A stretch of DNA of 32,527 bases from the NCBI GenBank assembly GCA_900548875.1, contig URMA01000030.1:1-32527 (forward strand), given 5' to 3'. Each line of letters starts with the position of its first letter. Position 1 is the stretch's first letter. Positions 16,499 through 23,712 of the stretch are shown in pieces. Both the position numbers and the translations under genes were made by a program. Origin of the DNA: an uncultured Porphyromonadaceae bacterium. Its GTDB lineage: Bacteria > Bacteroidota > Bacteroidia > Bacteroidales > Muribaculaceae. A model generated the notes under the pieces. The model ran no database searches. It was given only the letters and a program-made list of their open reading frames with translations, and was not told the DNA's origin.

Positions 16499-17715
16499 AA
16501 ATCGTCATCCTCAACACTTCTGATTCCAAAGGCGGAGCTGCCATCGTCTCCCTCCGGCTCATGCGTGCCCTTTGTGCCGCCGGGATAGATGCCCGCATGT
16601 TGGTTGTCGACCGCCGCACCGACGATGAGCGCGTGGCCGTGGCCGGCACTCCGGAACAGTTGAAATGGGCATTCCTCCGCGAACGGCTTGACATTTTCCT
16701 TCACAACGGACTGCTGCGCAGCGAGCTGTTCAAGGTGTCGATAGCCAACAAGGGCGTCGACGTGCTCTCGCACCCGTGGGTCAAGCATGCCGACATTGTG
16801 TGCCTCAACTGGATTAATCAGGGCATGATGTCGCTGTCGACATTGGAAGCGTTGGGAAAAATGGGAAAGAAACTGGTGTGGACCATGCACGACATGTGGT
16901 GCCTGACTGGTATGTGCCATCATTCCTACGGATGCGACCACTACCGCGAAAGTTGCGGAAAATGCCGTTTCGTGCGGTTCCCTCACCGCAACGACCTTTC
17001 ACACCGGACCTGGAAAAAGAAACAGCGTCTTTACAGCCGTACCGACTTCCATTTCGTAGCCGTCAGCAGTTGGCTTGCCGACCGTTTCCGCGAAAGTTCG
17101 CTGACAGCCGGAAAACCGTTGACCGTCATTCCGAACGCACTGCCGGTGGAACGCTTTGCCTTCGACCGCTCGACAAACATTCCCGTCGAGAAAAAAGTGA
17201 TTGTCATGGGGGCGGCACGCCTCGATGATCCGGTAAAAGGTTTTGAGCTGATGACCGAAGCTGTCAATCTCATCGCCACACAGCATCCAGAAAAGGCGAA
17301 GGACCTTCAACTGCTCCTGTTCGGCGACATCCGCAACCCGGAACTGCTCAAACAGCTGAGACTGCCCTATGAATGGCTGGGACCGGTTGCTCTCGAACGC
17401 ATACCCGAACTTTACCGCCGGAGCGATATCGTGCTTTCGTCGTCGCACTTCGAAACTCTCCCCACCACCCTTATTGAAGGGCAGGCGGCTGGATGTCTGG
17501 CCGTAGCATTCGACCACGGTGGACAACGCGACATCATCACCCACCGGAAAAACGGCTATCTGGCCAAATATCCCGACACAGCCGACCTGGCGGAAGGGTT
17601 GCTTTGGGCCGCCGGACAGACGGTCGACCGCGCTGCGCTGCACAACAGCGTTGCGGAACGCTTCTCCGAAGCCCATATTGCCGATATGTATATCCACCTT
17701 TTCAAACAGCTGTAA
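16495..17715 (+). CDS. Family 4 glycosyltransferase
   Basis: The 406-residue cytoplasmic enzyme has a GT-B fold. SKGGAA near the N-terminus (residues 11-16) fits the donor/acceptor glycine loop, and the retaining-GT4 signature E-x7-E is present as Glu320 and Glu328 (SHFETLPTTLIEGQ). HDMWCLTGMC followed by Cys147, Cys154 and Cys157 forms the cysteine-rich cluster seen in a subgroup of capsule and exopolysaccharide transferases. It is the last gene of the flippase-DUF389 operon, so it probably builds part of a surface glycan. Donor and acceptor sugars cannot be read from the sequence. Confidence 0.88.
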   Translation: MKIVILNTSDSKGGAAIVSLRLMRALCAAGIDARMLVVDRRTDDERVAVAGTPEQLKWAFLRERLDIFLHNGLLRSELFKVSIANKGVDVLSHPWVKHADIVCLNWINQGMMSLSTLEALGKMGKKLVWTMHDMWCLTGMCHHSYGCDHYRESCGKCRFVRFPHRNDLSHRTWKKKQRLYSRTDFHFVAVSSWLADRFRESSLTAGKPLTVIPNALPVERFAFDRSTNIPVEKKVIVMGAARLDDPVKGFELMTEAVNLIATQHPEKAKDLQLLLFGDIRNPELLKQLRLPYEWLGPVALERIPELYRRSDIVLSSSHFETLPTTLIEGQAAGCLAVAFDHGGQRDIITHRKNGYLAKYPDTADLAEGLLWAAGQTVDRAALHNSVAERFSEAHIADMYIHLFKQL

Positions 17716-17761
17716 AACCACATTCACGGCCAACCGGCCCGCCGTTGTCTAAAGATTTTTG

Positions 17762-17769
17762 TAACTTTG
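17762..17769 (+). promoter_or_regulatory. -7 element for the radical SAM-carboxypeptidase pair
   Basis: TAACTTTG matches TAnnTTTG, 29 nt before the ATG at 17799. Confidence 0.6.
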
Positions 17770-17798
17770 TCATCTGAAAACTAATAAAAACTAAAGGA

Positions 17799-18575
17799 AT
17801 GGTTACGATTTTGTTTCACGATACAATTTTCGGCCCGATTCACAGCCGACGGCTCGGCACTTCGCTGGGCATCAACCTGACTCCGAACGACGGGAAAATC
17901 TGCTCCTTCGACTGCCTTTACTGCGAAGCCGGCTACAATGCCCAGGGCCCCGGCACGACAGGAATCAGCCCTCGCGAGGAAGTGCGCACGAAGCTGGAAC
18001 AGAAACTGGCGGCCATGAAAGCCAACGGCGACCGTCTTGATGTAATTACCTTCTCAGGCAACGGCGAACCTACGCTGCATCCGGATTTCAACGGCGTGGT
18101 AGACGATGTAATCGCCTTGCGCGACCGCTACTATCCGCAGGTGAAAATCAGCGTGCTGTCAAACTCCACAATGATCGACCGCCCTGCCGTAGTGGAAGCG
18201 CTGAAAAAGGTGGACAACAACATTCTGAAACTGGATTCGGCCATCGACCGCACCATGCGCCTCATCGACCGCCCGGTAAACGGCCACTTCAACGTGACCA
18301 ACCTTGTGGAACGTCTGAAACAGTTCAGCGGACAGTGCATCATACAGACCATGATGCTCCGCGGTGAACACAACGGTGAACGCATCGACAATACGACAGA
18401 TGCGGAGGTGGAGGCTCTGCTCGCCGCTTATCTCGAAATCCGCCCGGCAGAAGTGATGCTCTACTCCCTCGACCGCGCAACGCCGGAAAAGAATTTGCAG
18501 AAAGTGCCGAAAGAAGAACTCGAAACCATTGCCGAACGCTTCCGTGCGAAAGGCATTAAAGTACAAGTAAACTAA
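17799..18575 (+). CDS. Radical SAM protein, COG0731 (TYW1-like) group
   Basis: The 258-residue protein has the radical SAM cluster motif CSFDCLYC (Cys35, Cys39, Cys42), preceded by FGPIHSRRLGTSLGIN, which marks the COG0731 group related to wyosine tRNA-modifying TYW1. The SAM-binding GNGEPTLHPDF follows. Bacteria do not make wyosine in tRNA(Phe), and the protein lacks the flavodoxin domain of eukaryotic TYW1, so the substrate is unknown. The enzyme should generate a 5'-deoxyadenosyl radical in the cytoplasm. It ends 3 nt before the LD-carboxypeptidase gene and is surely cotranscribed with it. Confidence 0.8.
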   Translation: MVTILFHDTIFGPIHSRRLGTSLGINLTPNDGKICSFDCLYCEAGYNAQGPGTTGISPREEVRTKLEQKLAAMKANGDRLDVITFSGNGEPTLHPDFNGVVDDVIALRDRYYPQVKISVLSNSTMIDRPAVVEALKKVDNNILKLDSAIDRTMRLIDRPVNGHFNVTNLVERLKQFSGQCIIQTMMLRGEHNGERIDNTTDAEVEALLAAYLEIRPAEVMLYSLDRATPEKNLQKVPKEELETIAERFRAKGIKVQVN

Positions 18576-18578
18576 ACG

Positions 18579-19475
18579 ATGATATATCCCAGACCGTTAA
18601 AGCAGGGCGACAGCGTGGCCATCGTCTCCCCTGCCAGCAAAATCGACGCAAGATTGGTGGACGGTGCCTGCGCCACACTCGAAGCATGGGGCTTCCGTCC
18701 CGTTGTAGGCAGCTGTTGCAAAGGTGAATGCGGCTCGTTCAGCGGAACCGTCGGCCAACGTCTTGGCGACCTGCGCGCCGCCCTTGAGAATCCCGACGTG
18801 CGTGCCGTGCTGTGCAGCCGCGGCGGCTATGGCGTAGTGCAACTGATCGAGCATTTCGGCGACTCCATGTGGAACAGCGATCCGAAATGGCTGATCGGCT
18901 TCAGCGACATCTCCGCCCTTCATGCCGTGTCGGTCCATGCCGGTGTAGTCAGCGTCCACTCCTCCATGTGCAAGCTCCTTACGGAACGCCCCGATTGCCA
19001 GTGCAGCCGCACGCTCCACGACATACTGACCGGAAAACTCCCCGACTATGAAGTGGCAGGCGACTCGCGGAACCGCGAAGGCAGCGTCAGCGGAACCGTT
19101 ACAGGCGGAAACCTTGCCGTGCTGTCAGGACTCGTTTCAACGCCCTACAACCTGCTGCAAAAGGATCACATACTCTTCATTGAGGACATTTCGGAGGCCA
19201 TCTACCGCGTTGAACGTATGCTCTACACCCTGCGCCTCAACGGAACACTTGCTCATACCAAGGCACTGATTGTGGGACAATTCACCGACTACAAGCCCAG
19301 CATTGACCACCAGTGCATGTACGACATGATTGAAAAAATGGTAGCCGACTACGATTTCCCCGTAGCCTACAACTTCCCCGTAGGCCACGTCGACTACAAC
19401 CTCCCCATGCTCGAAGGTGCCCAGGCCGACCTCACCGTCACCAAAGACAAAGTCCGCCTCATCTTCAAACGATAA
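18579..19475 (+). CDS. LD-carboxypeptidase (peptidase family S66)
   Basis: Members remove the terminal D-Ala from murein tetrapeptides during peptidoglycan recycling (LdcA) or cleave peptide-nucleotide antibiotics (MccF). The 298-residue product has the S66 features: SRGGYGVVQL (residues 80-89), nucleophile GFSD with Ser109, FIED with Glu202 and PVGHVD with His270, matching the Ser-Glu-His triad. It has no signal peptide, so it is cytoplasmic, as expected for LdcA-type recycling. The length is as usual. It sits directly behind the radical SAM gene. LdcA and MccF cannot be told apart with confidence here; LdcA is the simpler reading. Confidence 0.85.
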   Translation: MIYPRPLKQGDSVAIVSPASKIDARLVDGACATLEAWGFRPVVGSCCKGECGSFSGTVGQRLGDLRAALENPDVRAVLCSRGGYGVVQLIEHFGDSMWNSDPKWLIGFSDISALHAVSVHAGVVSVHSSMCKLLTERPDCQCSRTLHDILTGKLPDYEVAGDSRNREGSVSGTVTGGNLAVLSGLVSTPYNLLQKDHILFIEDISEAIYRVERMLYTLRLNGTLAHTKALIVGQFTDYKPSIDHQCMYDMIEKMVADYDFPVAYNFPVGHVDYNLPMLEGAQADLTVTKDKVRLIFKR

Positions 19476-19579
19476 AAAACGACGAAAAAGACCAACCGCT
19501 CCGAGCCGCACCCGCACAGCCCGGAGCATAATCATAAATTAAGAAATTCACGCTACCACCATATTTTCACATAAAATTC

Positions 19580-19610
19580 TTGGTAATATATCATTAATAG
19601 CATATATTTG
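19580..19610 (+). promoter_or_regulatory. Consensus promoter of a structured RNA
   Basis: TTG (19580-19582) and TATATTTG (19603-19610) are separated by 20 nt. No coding sequence starts within 350 nt, so the transcript begins with a long non-coding segment. Confidence 0.75.
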
Positions 19611-19614
19611 TAAC

Positions 19615-19904
19615 ATTGTATCTGTACAGAGAACATGCTATATAATAAAAGCGTCATCTAAGCTTTGTCAATTGGCTTCTTTGAACCTGAGAAATTCATA
19701 CTGTTAGTCAAGGACAATGTCAGAAGTGATTGCTACGGATATGTCTCCACTATATCCCAAAGTGTGCTGAGAGTAGAATCTATTCTCAAGCACACTTAAT
19801 GATAGTGCTACATACCTACGTGGGCAACACTCTACACGTTCACTAACAGGGGCTTTCTCAGGGCCTAAAGAAGCGGACAAGTAGAGATGGAGACCCACGT
19901 TTTT
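19615..19904 (+). ncRNA. Long rod-shaped structured RNA (6S-like or novel)
   Basis: From about 19615 to the T-run at 19900-19904 there is no credible ORF, but the sequence folds on itself by eye. Nested pairs are: 19675-19682 with 19867-19874 (8 bp), 19686-19694 with 19854-19862 (9 bp), 19701-19708 with 19842-19849 (8 bp), 19716-19720 with 19836-19840, 19725-19734 with 19823-19831 (A bulge), 19737-19744 with 19810-19816 (A bulge), 19748-19753 with 19802-19807, and 19760-19768 with 19789-19797 (9 bp). This forms one 200-nt rod with small internal loops. The shape recalls 6S RNA, but I have no sequence match. Long-leader function for the next operon is the main alternative. Confidence 0.55.
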
Positions 19905-19967
19905 GTTATACAGCCTTTCATTTCAACCTTTTTCAACCCAGCGGGTCTCTATGGGTACTACTCTACT
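19880..19967 (+). promoter_or_regulatory. Inverted repeat bridging the RNA 3' arm and the operon start region
   Basis: AGTAGAG and ATGGAGACCC (19880-19896) are complementary to GGGTCTCTAT (19943-19952) and CTCTACT (19961-19967): 17 pairs with one G-U and an 8-nt bulge. The downstream arm ends 3 nt before the ATG at 19971. The RNA 3' end could therefore pair with, and mask, the ribosome-binding region, or the two could form an alternative to the rod and its T-run. Confidence 0.5.
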
Positions 19968-19970
19968 ATT

Positions 19971-20549
19971 ATGAAAAAACTTATTTTTTTAGCTTTGTCT
20001 CTGTTTTTGATGACATTCTCTATCAACGCTCAAATTAAAGACGACATCCAAAAAAGTCGAGAACGCGCAGAAAAACTCCAGAAACTATGCGACAATTACA
20101 AGACATCGGGCAACGCTAACATTGACGGCTATGGGAATGCCGTGAAAGATGCAGCAATTTTAGCCATTGCCAACAGCGTGCAATTAGAAAACATGTACCA
20201 ACGCCAAATTGGAGAAACACAAGACGGAGTAACAGATGTTACCGTCACAAAACCGACACTTGACGAGTGGATAACCTTTGCTACAACCGTAGGCGGAGAA
20301 GCGGCAAGTATAAAAAAAGCAACCGATAAGGCTGTAGCCGCGGCAAATGAAGTAAAAACACTCACTGAAAACGCCTCAAAAGAAAAGAACAAACTGAAAG
20401 CAGTAAAAGCTGTAAGCACTGCAAAGGCTGCAACTGCCATCATTAATTTCGGAAATGAAGCCACCCCTATTCTCGTTGAGGAAAGCGCTGCACAAGCTAA
20501 GGCCGTACAAACTATCATTGAGACCATTAAATCTGGCAAAAACTTATAG
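19971..20549 (+). CDS. Exported helical protein, first gene of the CsgG-like operon
   Basis: The 192-residue product has a signal peptide (cleavage near INAQ, residue 20-21) and a mature part that is mostly helical and rich in Ala, Lys and Glu, especially residues 110-190, with coiled-coil character. I recognise no family. ATG 19971 (MKKLIF) is chosen because it gives a standard signal peptide; the frame is open to 19887 but that start would bury the signal. It begins a five-gene operon with 6 nt to the CsgG-like gene. It may be a periplasmic partner or a secreted substrate of that protein; this is inference from position only. Confidence 0.6.
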   Translation: MKKLIFLALSLFLMTFSINAQIKDDIQKSRERAEKLQKLCDNYKTSGNANIDGYGNAVKDAAILAIANSVQLENMYQRQIGETQDGVTDVTVTKPTLDEWITFATTVGGEAASIKKATDKAVAAANEVKTLTENASKEKNKLKAVKAVSTAKAATAIINFGNEATPILVEESAAQAKAVQTIIETIKSGKNL

Positions 20550-20555
20550 AAGACT

Positions 20556-21398
20556 ATGAAAAGTCGACTTTCTGTACTAATATTGATAATGGCCGCGTGT
20601 ATCCGTTTCGGGTACGCGCAGCCTTACAATGATACTCGCCAAGTTGTGGGCGTAGCAGAATTTACAAGCACCGAAAACAGCCCCTATACACGTCTGGTCA
20701 CCGAGAAAATCATCGAAATGCTTACCAACAGCAAGCGGTTTAAAGTGGTAGACAGAACCAGCCGTGACAAAATAACGGAAGAGTTGGAGTTGCAAAAAAG
20801 CGAAGCGTTTATTGATAGCGAAAATCTGGTAGAACAGGGAATGACTGTAGCAGCCGAGAAATTGATTACCGGCGAAATTATCAAAATTCCCGTCTATCGA
20901 ATAAAAAACAGCGATGGGTCTGTACGCGGCTACAAGGCCAGCGTGGCGTTTCAGATGAAGGTTGTAGATGTTGCTACCGGACTAAGCACCGAAGCGACCA
21001 GCTTCGACGGAAAGGCAAGCGAAGAATGTCTGTCACCAGAAAGTGCTGTGACAATGGCAATGAACTCACTGGAAGACGATATAGCTGAATATTTTCGTAC
21101 AAATTTTCCTGTCACCGCCAAGCTGATGAAACTCGTAAAGCAGGAAAAAGGTGCAGCAAGAATCGTATTAGTAAAGGCCGGTAAGAGACAGGGTATTAAA
21201 GTGGGAGACAAATTCAAATTGGAAAGCATCGAAATGCTCGACGGAGAAATTTTGCCCACGGAATTGGGAACAGCTACCGTTACCGAACTGAAAGGCGAAG
21301 TTTATGCAGAATGCAAAATAGGCAAAAAGGAAGGACAAGCTGTATACGAACATTTCAATGCCAACAAACAAATAAACTGTACACTTATCGTCAAATAG
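20556..21398 (+). CDS. CsgG-like outer-membrane secretion protein with FlgT_C-like C-terminus
   Basis: The 280-residue exported protein has a CsgG/LpoB-type domain at about residues 29-178: VVGVAEFTS, a long helix, RFKVVDRTSRDKITEELELQ, then AAEKLITGEI and MKVVDVATGLSTEA, where CsgG has its VNVSTG strand. E. coli CsgG is the nonameric curli pore. Unlike it, this protein continues into a small beta-rich domain (190-280) with AGKRQGIKVGDKFKLE, resembling FlgT_C. The signal peptide allows two readings: a weak lipobox MAAC (Cys15) or signal peptidase I cleavage at GYAQ. No csgA, csgB, csgE or csgF is nearby, so curli secretion is not implied. Confidence 0.75.
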   Translation: MKSRLSVLILIMAACIRFGYAQPYNDTRQVVGVAEFTSTENSPYTRLVTEKIIEMLTNSKRFKVVDRTSRDKITEELELQKSEAFIDSENLVEQGMTVAAEKLITGEIIKIPVYRIKNSDGSVRGYKASVAFQMKVVDVATGLSTEATSFDGKASEECLSPESAVTMAMNSLEDDIAEYFRTNFPVTAKLMKLVKQEKGAARIVLVKAGKRQGIKVGDKFKLESIEMLDGEILPTELGTATVTELKGEVYAECKIGKKEGQAVYEHFNANKQINCTLIVK

Positions 21399-21399
21399 C

Positions 21400-21846
21400 A
21401 TGAAAAATCTTATCCTATTGTTTTTTCTGCTGACACTGGTAGGAGTATTGCCCGCACCCGCTCAATACAACGCTACCGTCAGCAGTTCGACCACTCAAAC
21501 CGTCACACTACGCTGTGTCGGATACGGAAAAAAGGCCAAGCCTGCCGCTACCGACGCCGAACTGTCAGCTATACGGACAGTACTTTTTGTCGGTGTCCAT
21601 GGCACACCTTTCAACATGCCACTGATCCAAGAAGGCCAACAGTCAGCGGAATCCCGATTCAATGACTTTTTTAATAACTTCTATAACGGAGACTACAAAA
21701 ACTTCATCGAATCGTCTATTGTCACAATCCCTTTCGGCAAAAATGCCGTAAAGGCAAAATGTATCACTGTCGACGTATGCGTACGGGTCAGTGCACTAAG
21801 GAAATATCTTGAAGACAACAACATTATACGTAAATTCGGACTATGA
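21400..21846 (+). CDS. Small exported protein of the CsgG-like operon
   Basis: The 148-residue protein has a signal peptide (cleavage near APAQ, residue 21-22). The mature sequence, with VTLRCVGYGKKAKPAATDAE and an end of RVSALRKYLEDNNI, has the feel of the LPP20/FlgT_N-type alpha-beta domains in which an aromatic-Gly motif is followed by an Ala-rich helix, but I would not name a family. Three Cys are present in the mature chain. It starts 1 nt after the CsgG-like stop and overlaps the next gene by 4 nt, so it is surely part of the same unit. Confidence 0.6.
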   Translation: MKNLILLFFLLTLVGVLPAPAQYNATVSSSTTQTVTLRCVGYGKKAKPAATDAELSAIRTVLFVGVHGTPFNMPLIQEGQQSAESRFNDFFNNFYNGDYKNFIESSIVTIPFGKNAVKAKCITVDVCVRVSALRKYLEDNNIIRKFGL

Positions 21847-22712
21847 ACATAAAAAACATAATAATCCTACTGGTAATGATATTGCTAAGCCATTCCTCAT
21901 GGGGGCAAACGGCTACCGTTCAACCCAAAATCATGGTTATTCCCTATGCAAAACAAGACGAAGATATTACAACTATTATAGAAAACGATGTCAACAAAAG
22001 AATCGTACTTGCCAAAATCCGAGAAGCATTTGACAGCAGAGGATTCACAACAATCGACTTTGCGGCGAAACTGAAATCCGTATCACGCACATCGGGTCTG
22101 ACACAAGGCACTCAATCAGATCTGAAAACAATGATTATAGAACAGTCAGGAGCCGACATATATGTAGAAGCTGAAATGGACATTTTATTATCTCCAAGTG
22201 GAAACAGTGTAAAAACCATTCTCACCGCCTATGACATATCAACAGGCGGATCACTCGCCAACAAAGTGGGAGAAAGCGGCAAATTCTATACTGATGACAT
22301 TGGAAAACTCGCAACAAAAGCCGTCGAGAAAGTAGTAGATGATTTTCTCAGTACGATCCAAAACAAATTCACGGACATCATCAATAATGGACGTTCAATT
22401 ATGGTTGATTTCACATTCGACCCAAGTTCCACCCTTTCCATGTTTTCAGAAATTGGCAATGATGGACTTGGTCTGTCCGATCATCTCGAATTATGGATGA
22501 GTGAAAATGCCTACAAAAACAATTATCACATACAAGGAACGACCGACAAACGAATGATCTTTGACGATGTGCGCATTCCTCTTAAAGATGAAAACGGAAA
22601 CAACTACAACATCAACAAATTCGGCCTTGAGTTTCTGAAATTTGCAAGAGAACTTGGAGTTAAGATTTCACGCACGACAGTGGGGAACACCCTCATAATA
22701 ACCTTCAAATAA
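21843..22712 (+). CDS. Exported DUF6175-like protein with CsgG/TolB-type N-terminus
   Basis: The 289-residue product has a signal peptide (cleavage near SWGQ). The first mature strand and helix (PKIMVIPYAK, then a helix leading to IREAFDSRGFTTIDFAAKL) follow the pattern of TolB_N/CsgG/LpoB domains, where a strand V-x-x-F/Y is followed by a helix and a short D-containing strand. The second half (residues 180-289) is different and ends in VGNTLIITFK. I recall Bacteroidetes proteins of this kind as DUF6175, with no known function. It overlaps the preceding gene by 4 nt and ends 4 nt before the last gene. Confidence 0.6.
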   Translation: MNIKNIIILLVMILLSHSSWGQTATVQPKIMVIPYAKQDEDITTIIENDVNKRIVLAKIREAFDSRGFTTIDFAAKLKSVSRTSGLTQGTQSDLKTMIIEQSGADIYVEAEMDILLSPSGNSVKTILTAYDISTGGSLANKVGESGKFYTDDIGKLATKAVEKVVDDFLSTIQNKFTDIINNGRSIMVDFTFDPSSTLSMFSEIGNDGLGLSDHLELWMSENAYKNNYHIQGTTDKRMIFDDVRIPLKDENGNNYNINKFGLEFLKFARELGVKISRTTVGNTLIITFK

Positions 22713-22716
22713 ATTA

Positions 22717-23631
22717 ATGATGAAGAATTTTATTCTAACACTGACACTACTGCTCATTGTCCCAATTCTGGAGGCACAAAATAAGAGCATCTACTTTTCG
22801 ATTGCCATGCCAAGTGAATGCACGCTTGATAATAACACAAAATCACTCCTGAAAAACAAATTTTTCAACCTCCTTTCAAAAGAAGGTGTTGCCTCAATGG
22901 AGTATGGTGCCATCGCAATGATACCGGAAGTAAACGTCAACAATTCTTCGAAAATCGCCGGAGGTATGCGAAATATCTATTCTGTAGAACTCAACATTAC
23001 AGTCACTGTCCGGAACATCATAACAAATACCGTTTTCAACACGTTACAAATAGCCTGTAACGGTGAGGGATATACCGAACGTGAAGCCCAACGTTCTGCT
23101 ATTAACAGAATTGACTTGTCATCACCGACATATACCAAATTCATCGAAATGACAAAGTCAAAAATAGAAACTTACTATAAAGACAACATCTCCGTTATCA
23201 TCAAGAAAGCGAACGCTCTTGCATCCCAACAATCATACGACGAAGCGCTTGCACTGCTTTCCACCTACCCGGAGTCACTTCCCGGCTACGGACAAGTAGC
23301 AGCAACCATGTCCACCATCTTCCAGAAATGCCAGTCGCAACAATGTCGCCAAATTCTGCTGACAGCAAAAGCGGCCTACGCCCAAAGGGACTATGACACT
23401 GCGGCTGAATTGGCTTCAACCGTCGACGCACAAAGTGAATGTGCCCGCGAAGCAGCGAAACTATTGGAAGCTGTCCGACAGAGTGCCAACAAAGAATATA
23501 GTGACCAACTAACGATGGAGAGAGAAAAAATACTTTCCAAAGAACGTATCAAAAAGGCAGAATACAAAGCCATTGCCGACATAGCATCAGCCTATTATCA
23601 ACGGCAGACACAATATGTGTTTTTCTGGTAA
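22717..23631 (+). CDS. Exported protein with helical-repeat C-terminal half
   Basis: The 304-residue protein has a signal peptide (cleavage near LEAQ, residues 18-21). Its N-terminal half is alpha/beta, with EGYTEREAQRSAINRI, a helix found after the fifth strand of CsgG-like folds. The C-terminal half has TPR-like helix pairs such as SQQSYDEALALLSTYPESLPG and YAQRDYDTAAELASTV, ending in a charged helix. TPR pairs usually bind other proteins, so a scaffold role in the operon's assembly is plausible. It closes the operon, with a strong terminator right after. Confidence 0.6.
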   Translation: MMKNFILTLTLLLIVPILEAQNKSIYFSIAMPSECTLDNNTKSLLKNKFFNLLSKEGVASMEYGAIAMIPEVNVNNSSKIAGGMRNIYSVELNITVTVRNIITNTVFNTLQIACNGEGYTEREAQRSAINRIDLSSPTYTKFIEMTKSKIETYYKDNISVIIKKANALASQQSYDEALALLSTYPESLPGYGQVAATMSTIFQKCQSQQCRQILLTAKAAYAQRDYDTAAELASTVDAQSECAREAAKLLEAVRQSANKEYSDQLTMEREKILSKERIKKAEYKAIADIASAYYQRQTQYVFFW

Positions 23632-23658
23632 TTCCAACCCATTTTGGGTTAAAAAAGT

Positions 23659-23688
23659 CGGGGCGCTGTATTCACATACTGCGCCCCG
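23659..23688. terminator. Strong bidirectional terminator
   Basis: CGGGGCGC (23659-23666) pairs with GCGCCCCG (23681-23688), with inner GTAT/ATAC. A-runs flank both sides, giving U-runs on the minus-strand RNA; it serves the convergent CsgG-like operon and ald. A smaller AACCC/GGGTT hairpin lies at 23636-23650. Confidence 0.85.
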
Positions 23689-23712
23689 AAAAATGTACCA
23701 ATTATTTAATCT

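Noticed and set aside
19704..19898. 64-codon minus-strand ORF opposite the structured RNA
   Set aside because: It mirrors the hairpin region, has no promoter or family likeness, and hairpin symmetry often leaves both strands open.
19615..19904. tmRNA, RNase P RNA or SRP RNA as identity of the structured RNA
   Set aside because: None of their conserved segments is present: no tRNA-like 3' end with CCA, no P4 core of RNase P and no SRP GGAA/GCAG loop.
19887..19970. Longer start for the first gene of the CsgG-like operon (84 nt upstream)
   Set aside because: It would place 28 residues before a perfect signal peptide, and the ATG lies inside the structured RNA's 3' arm.
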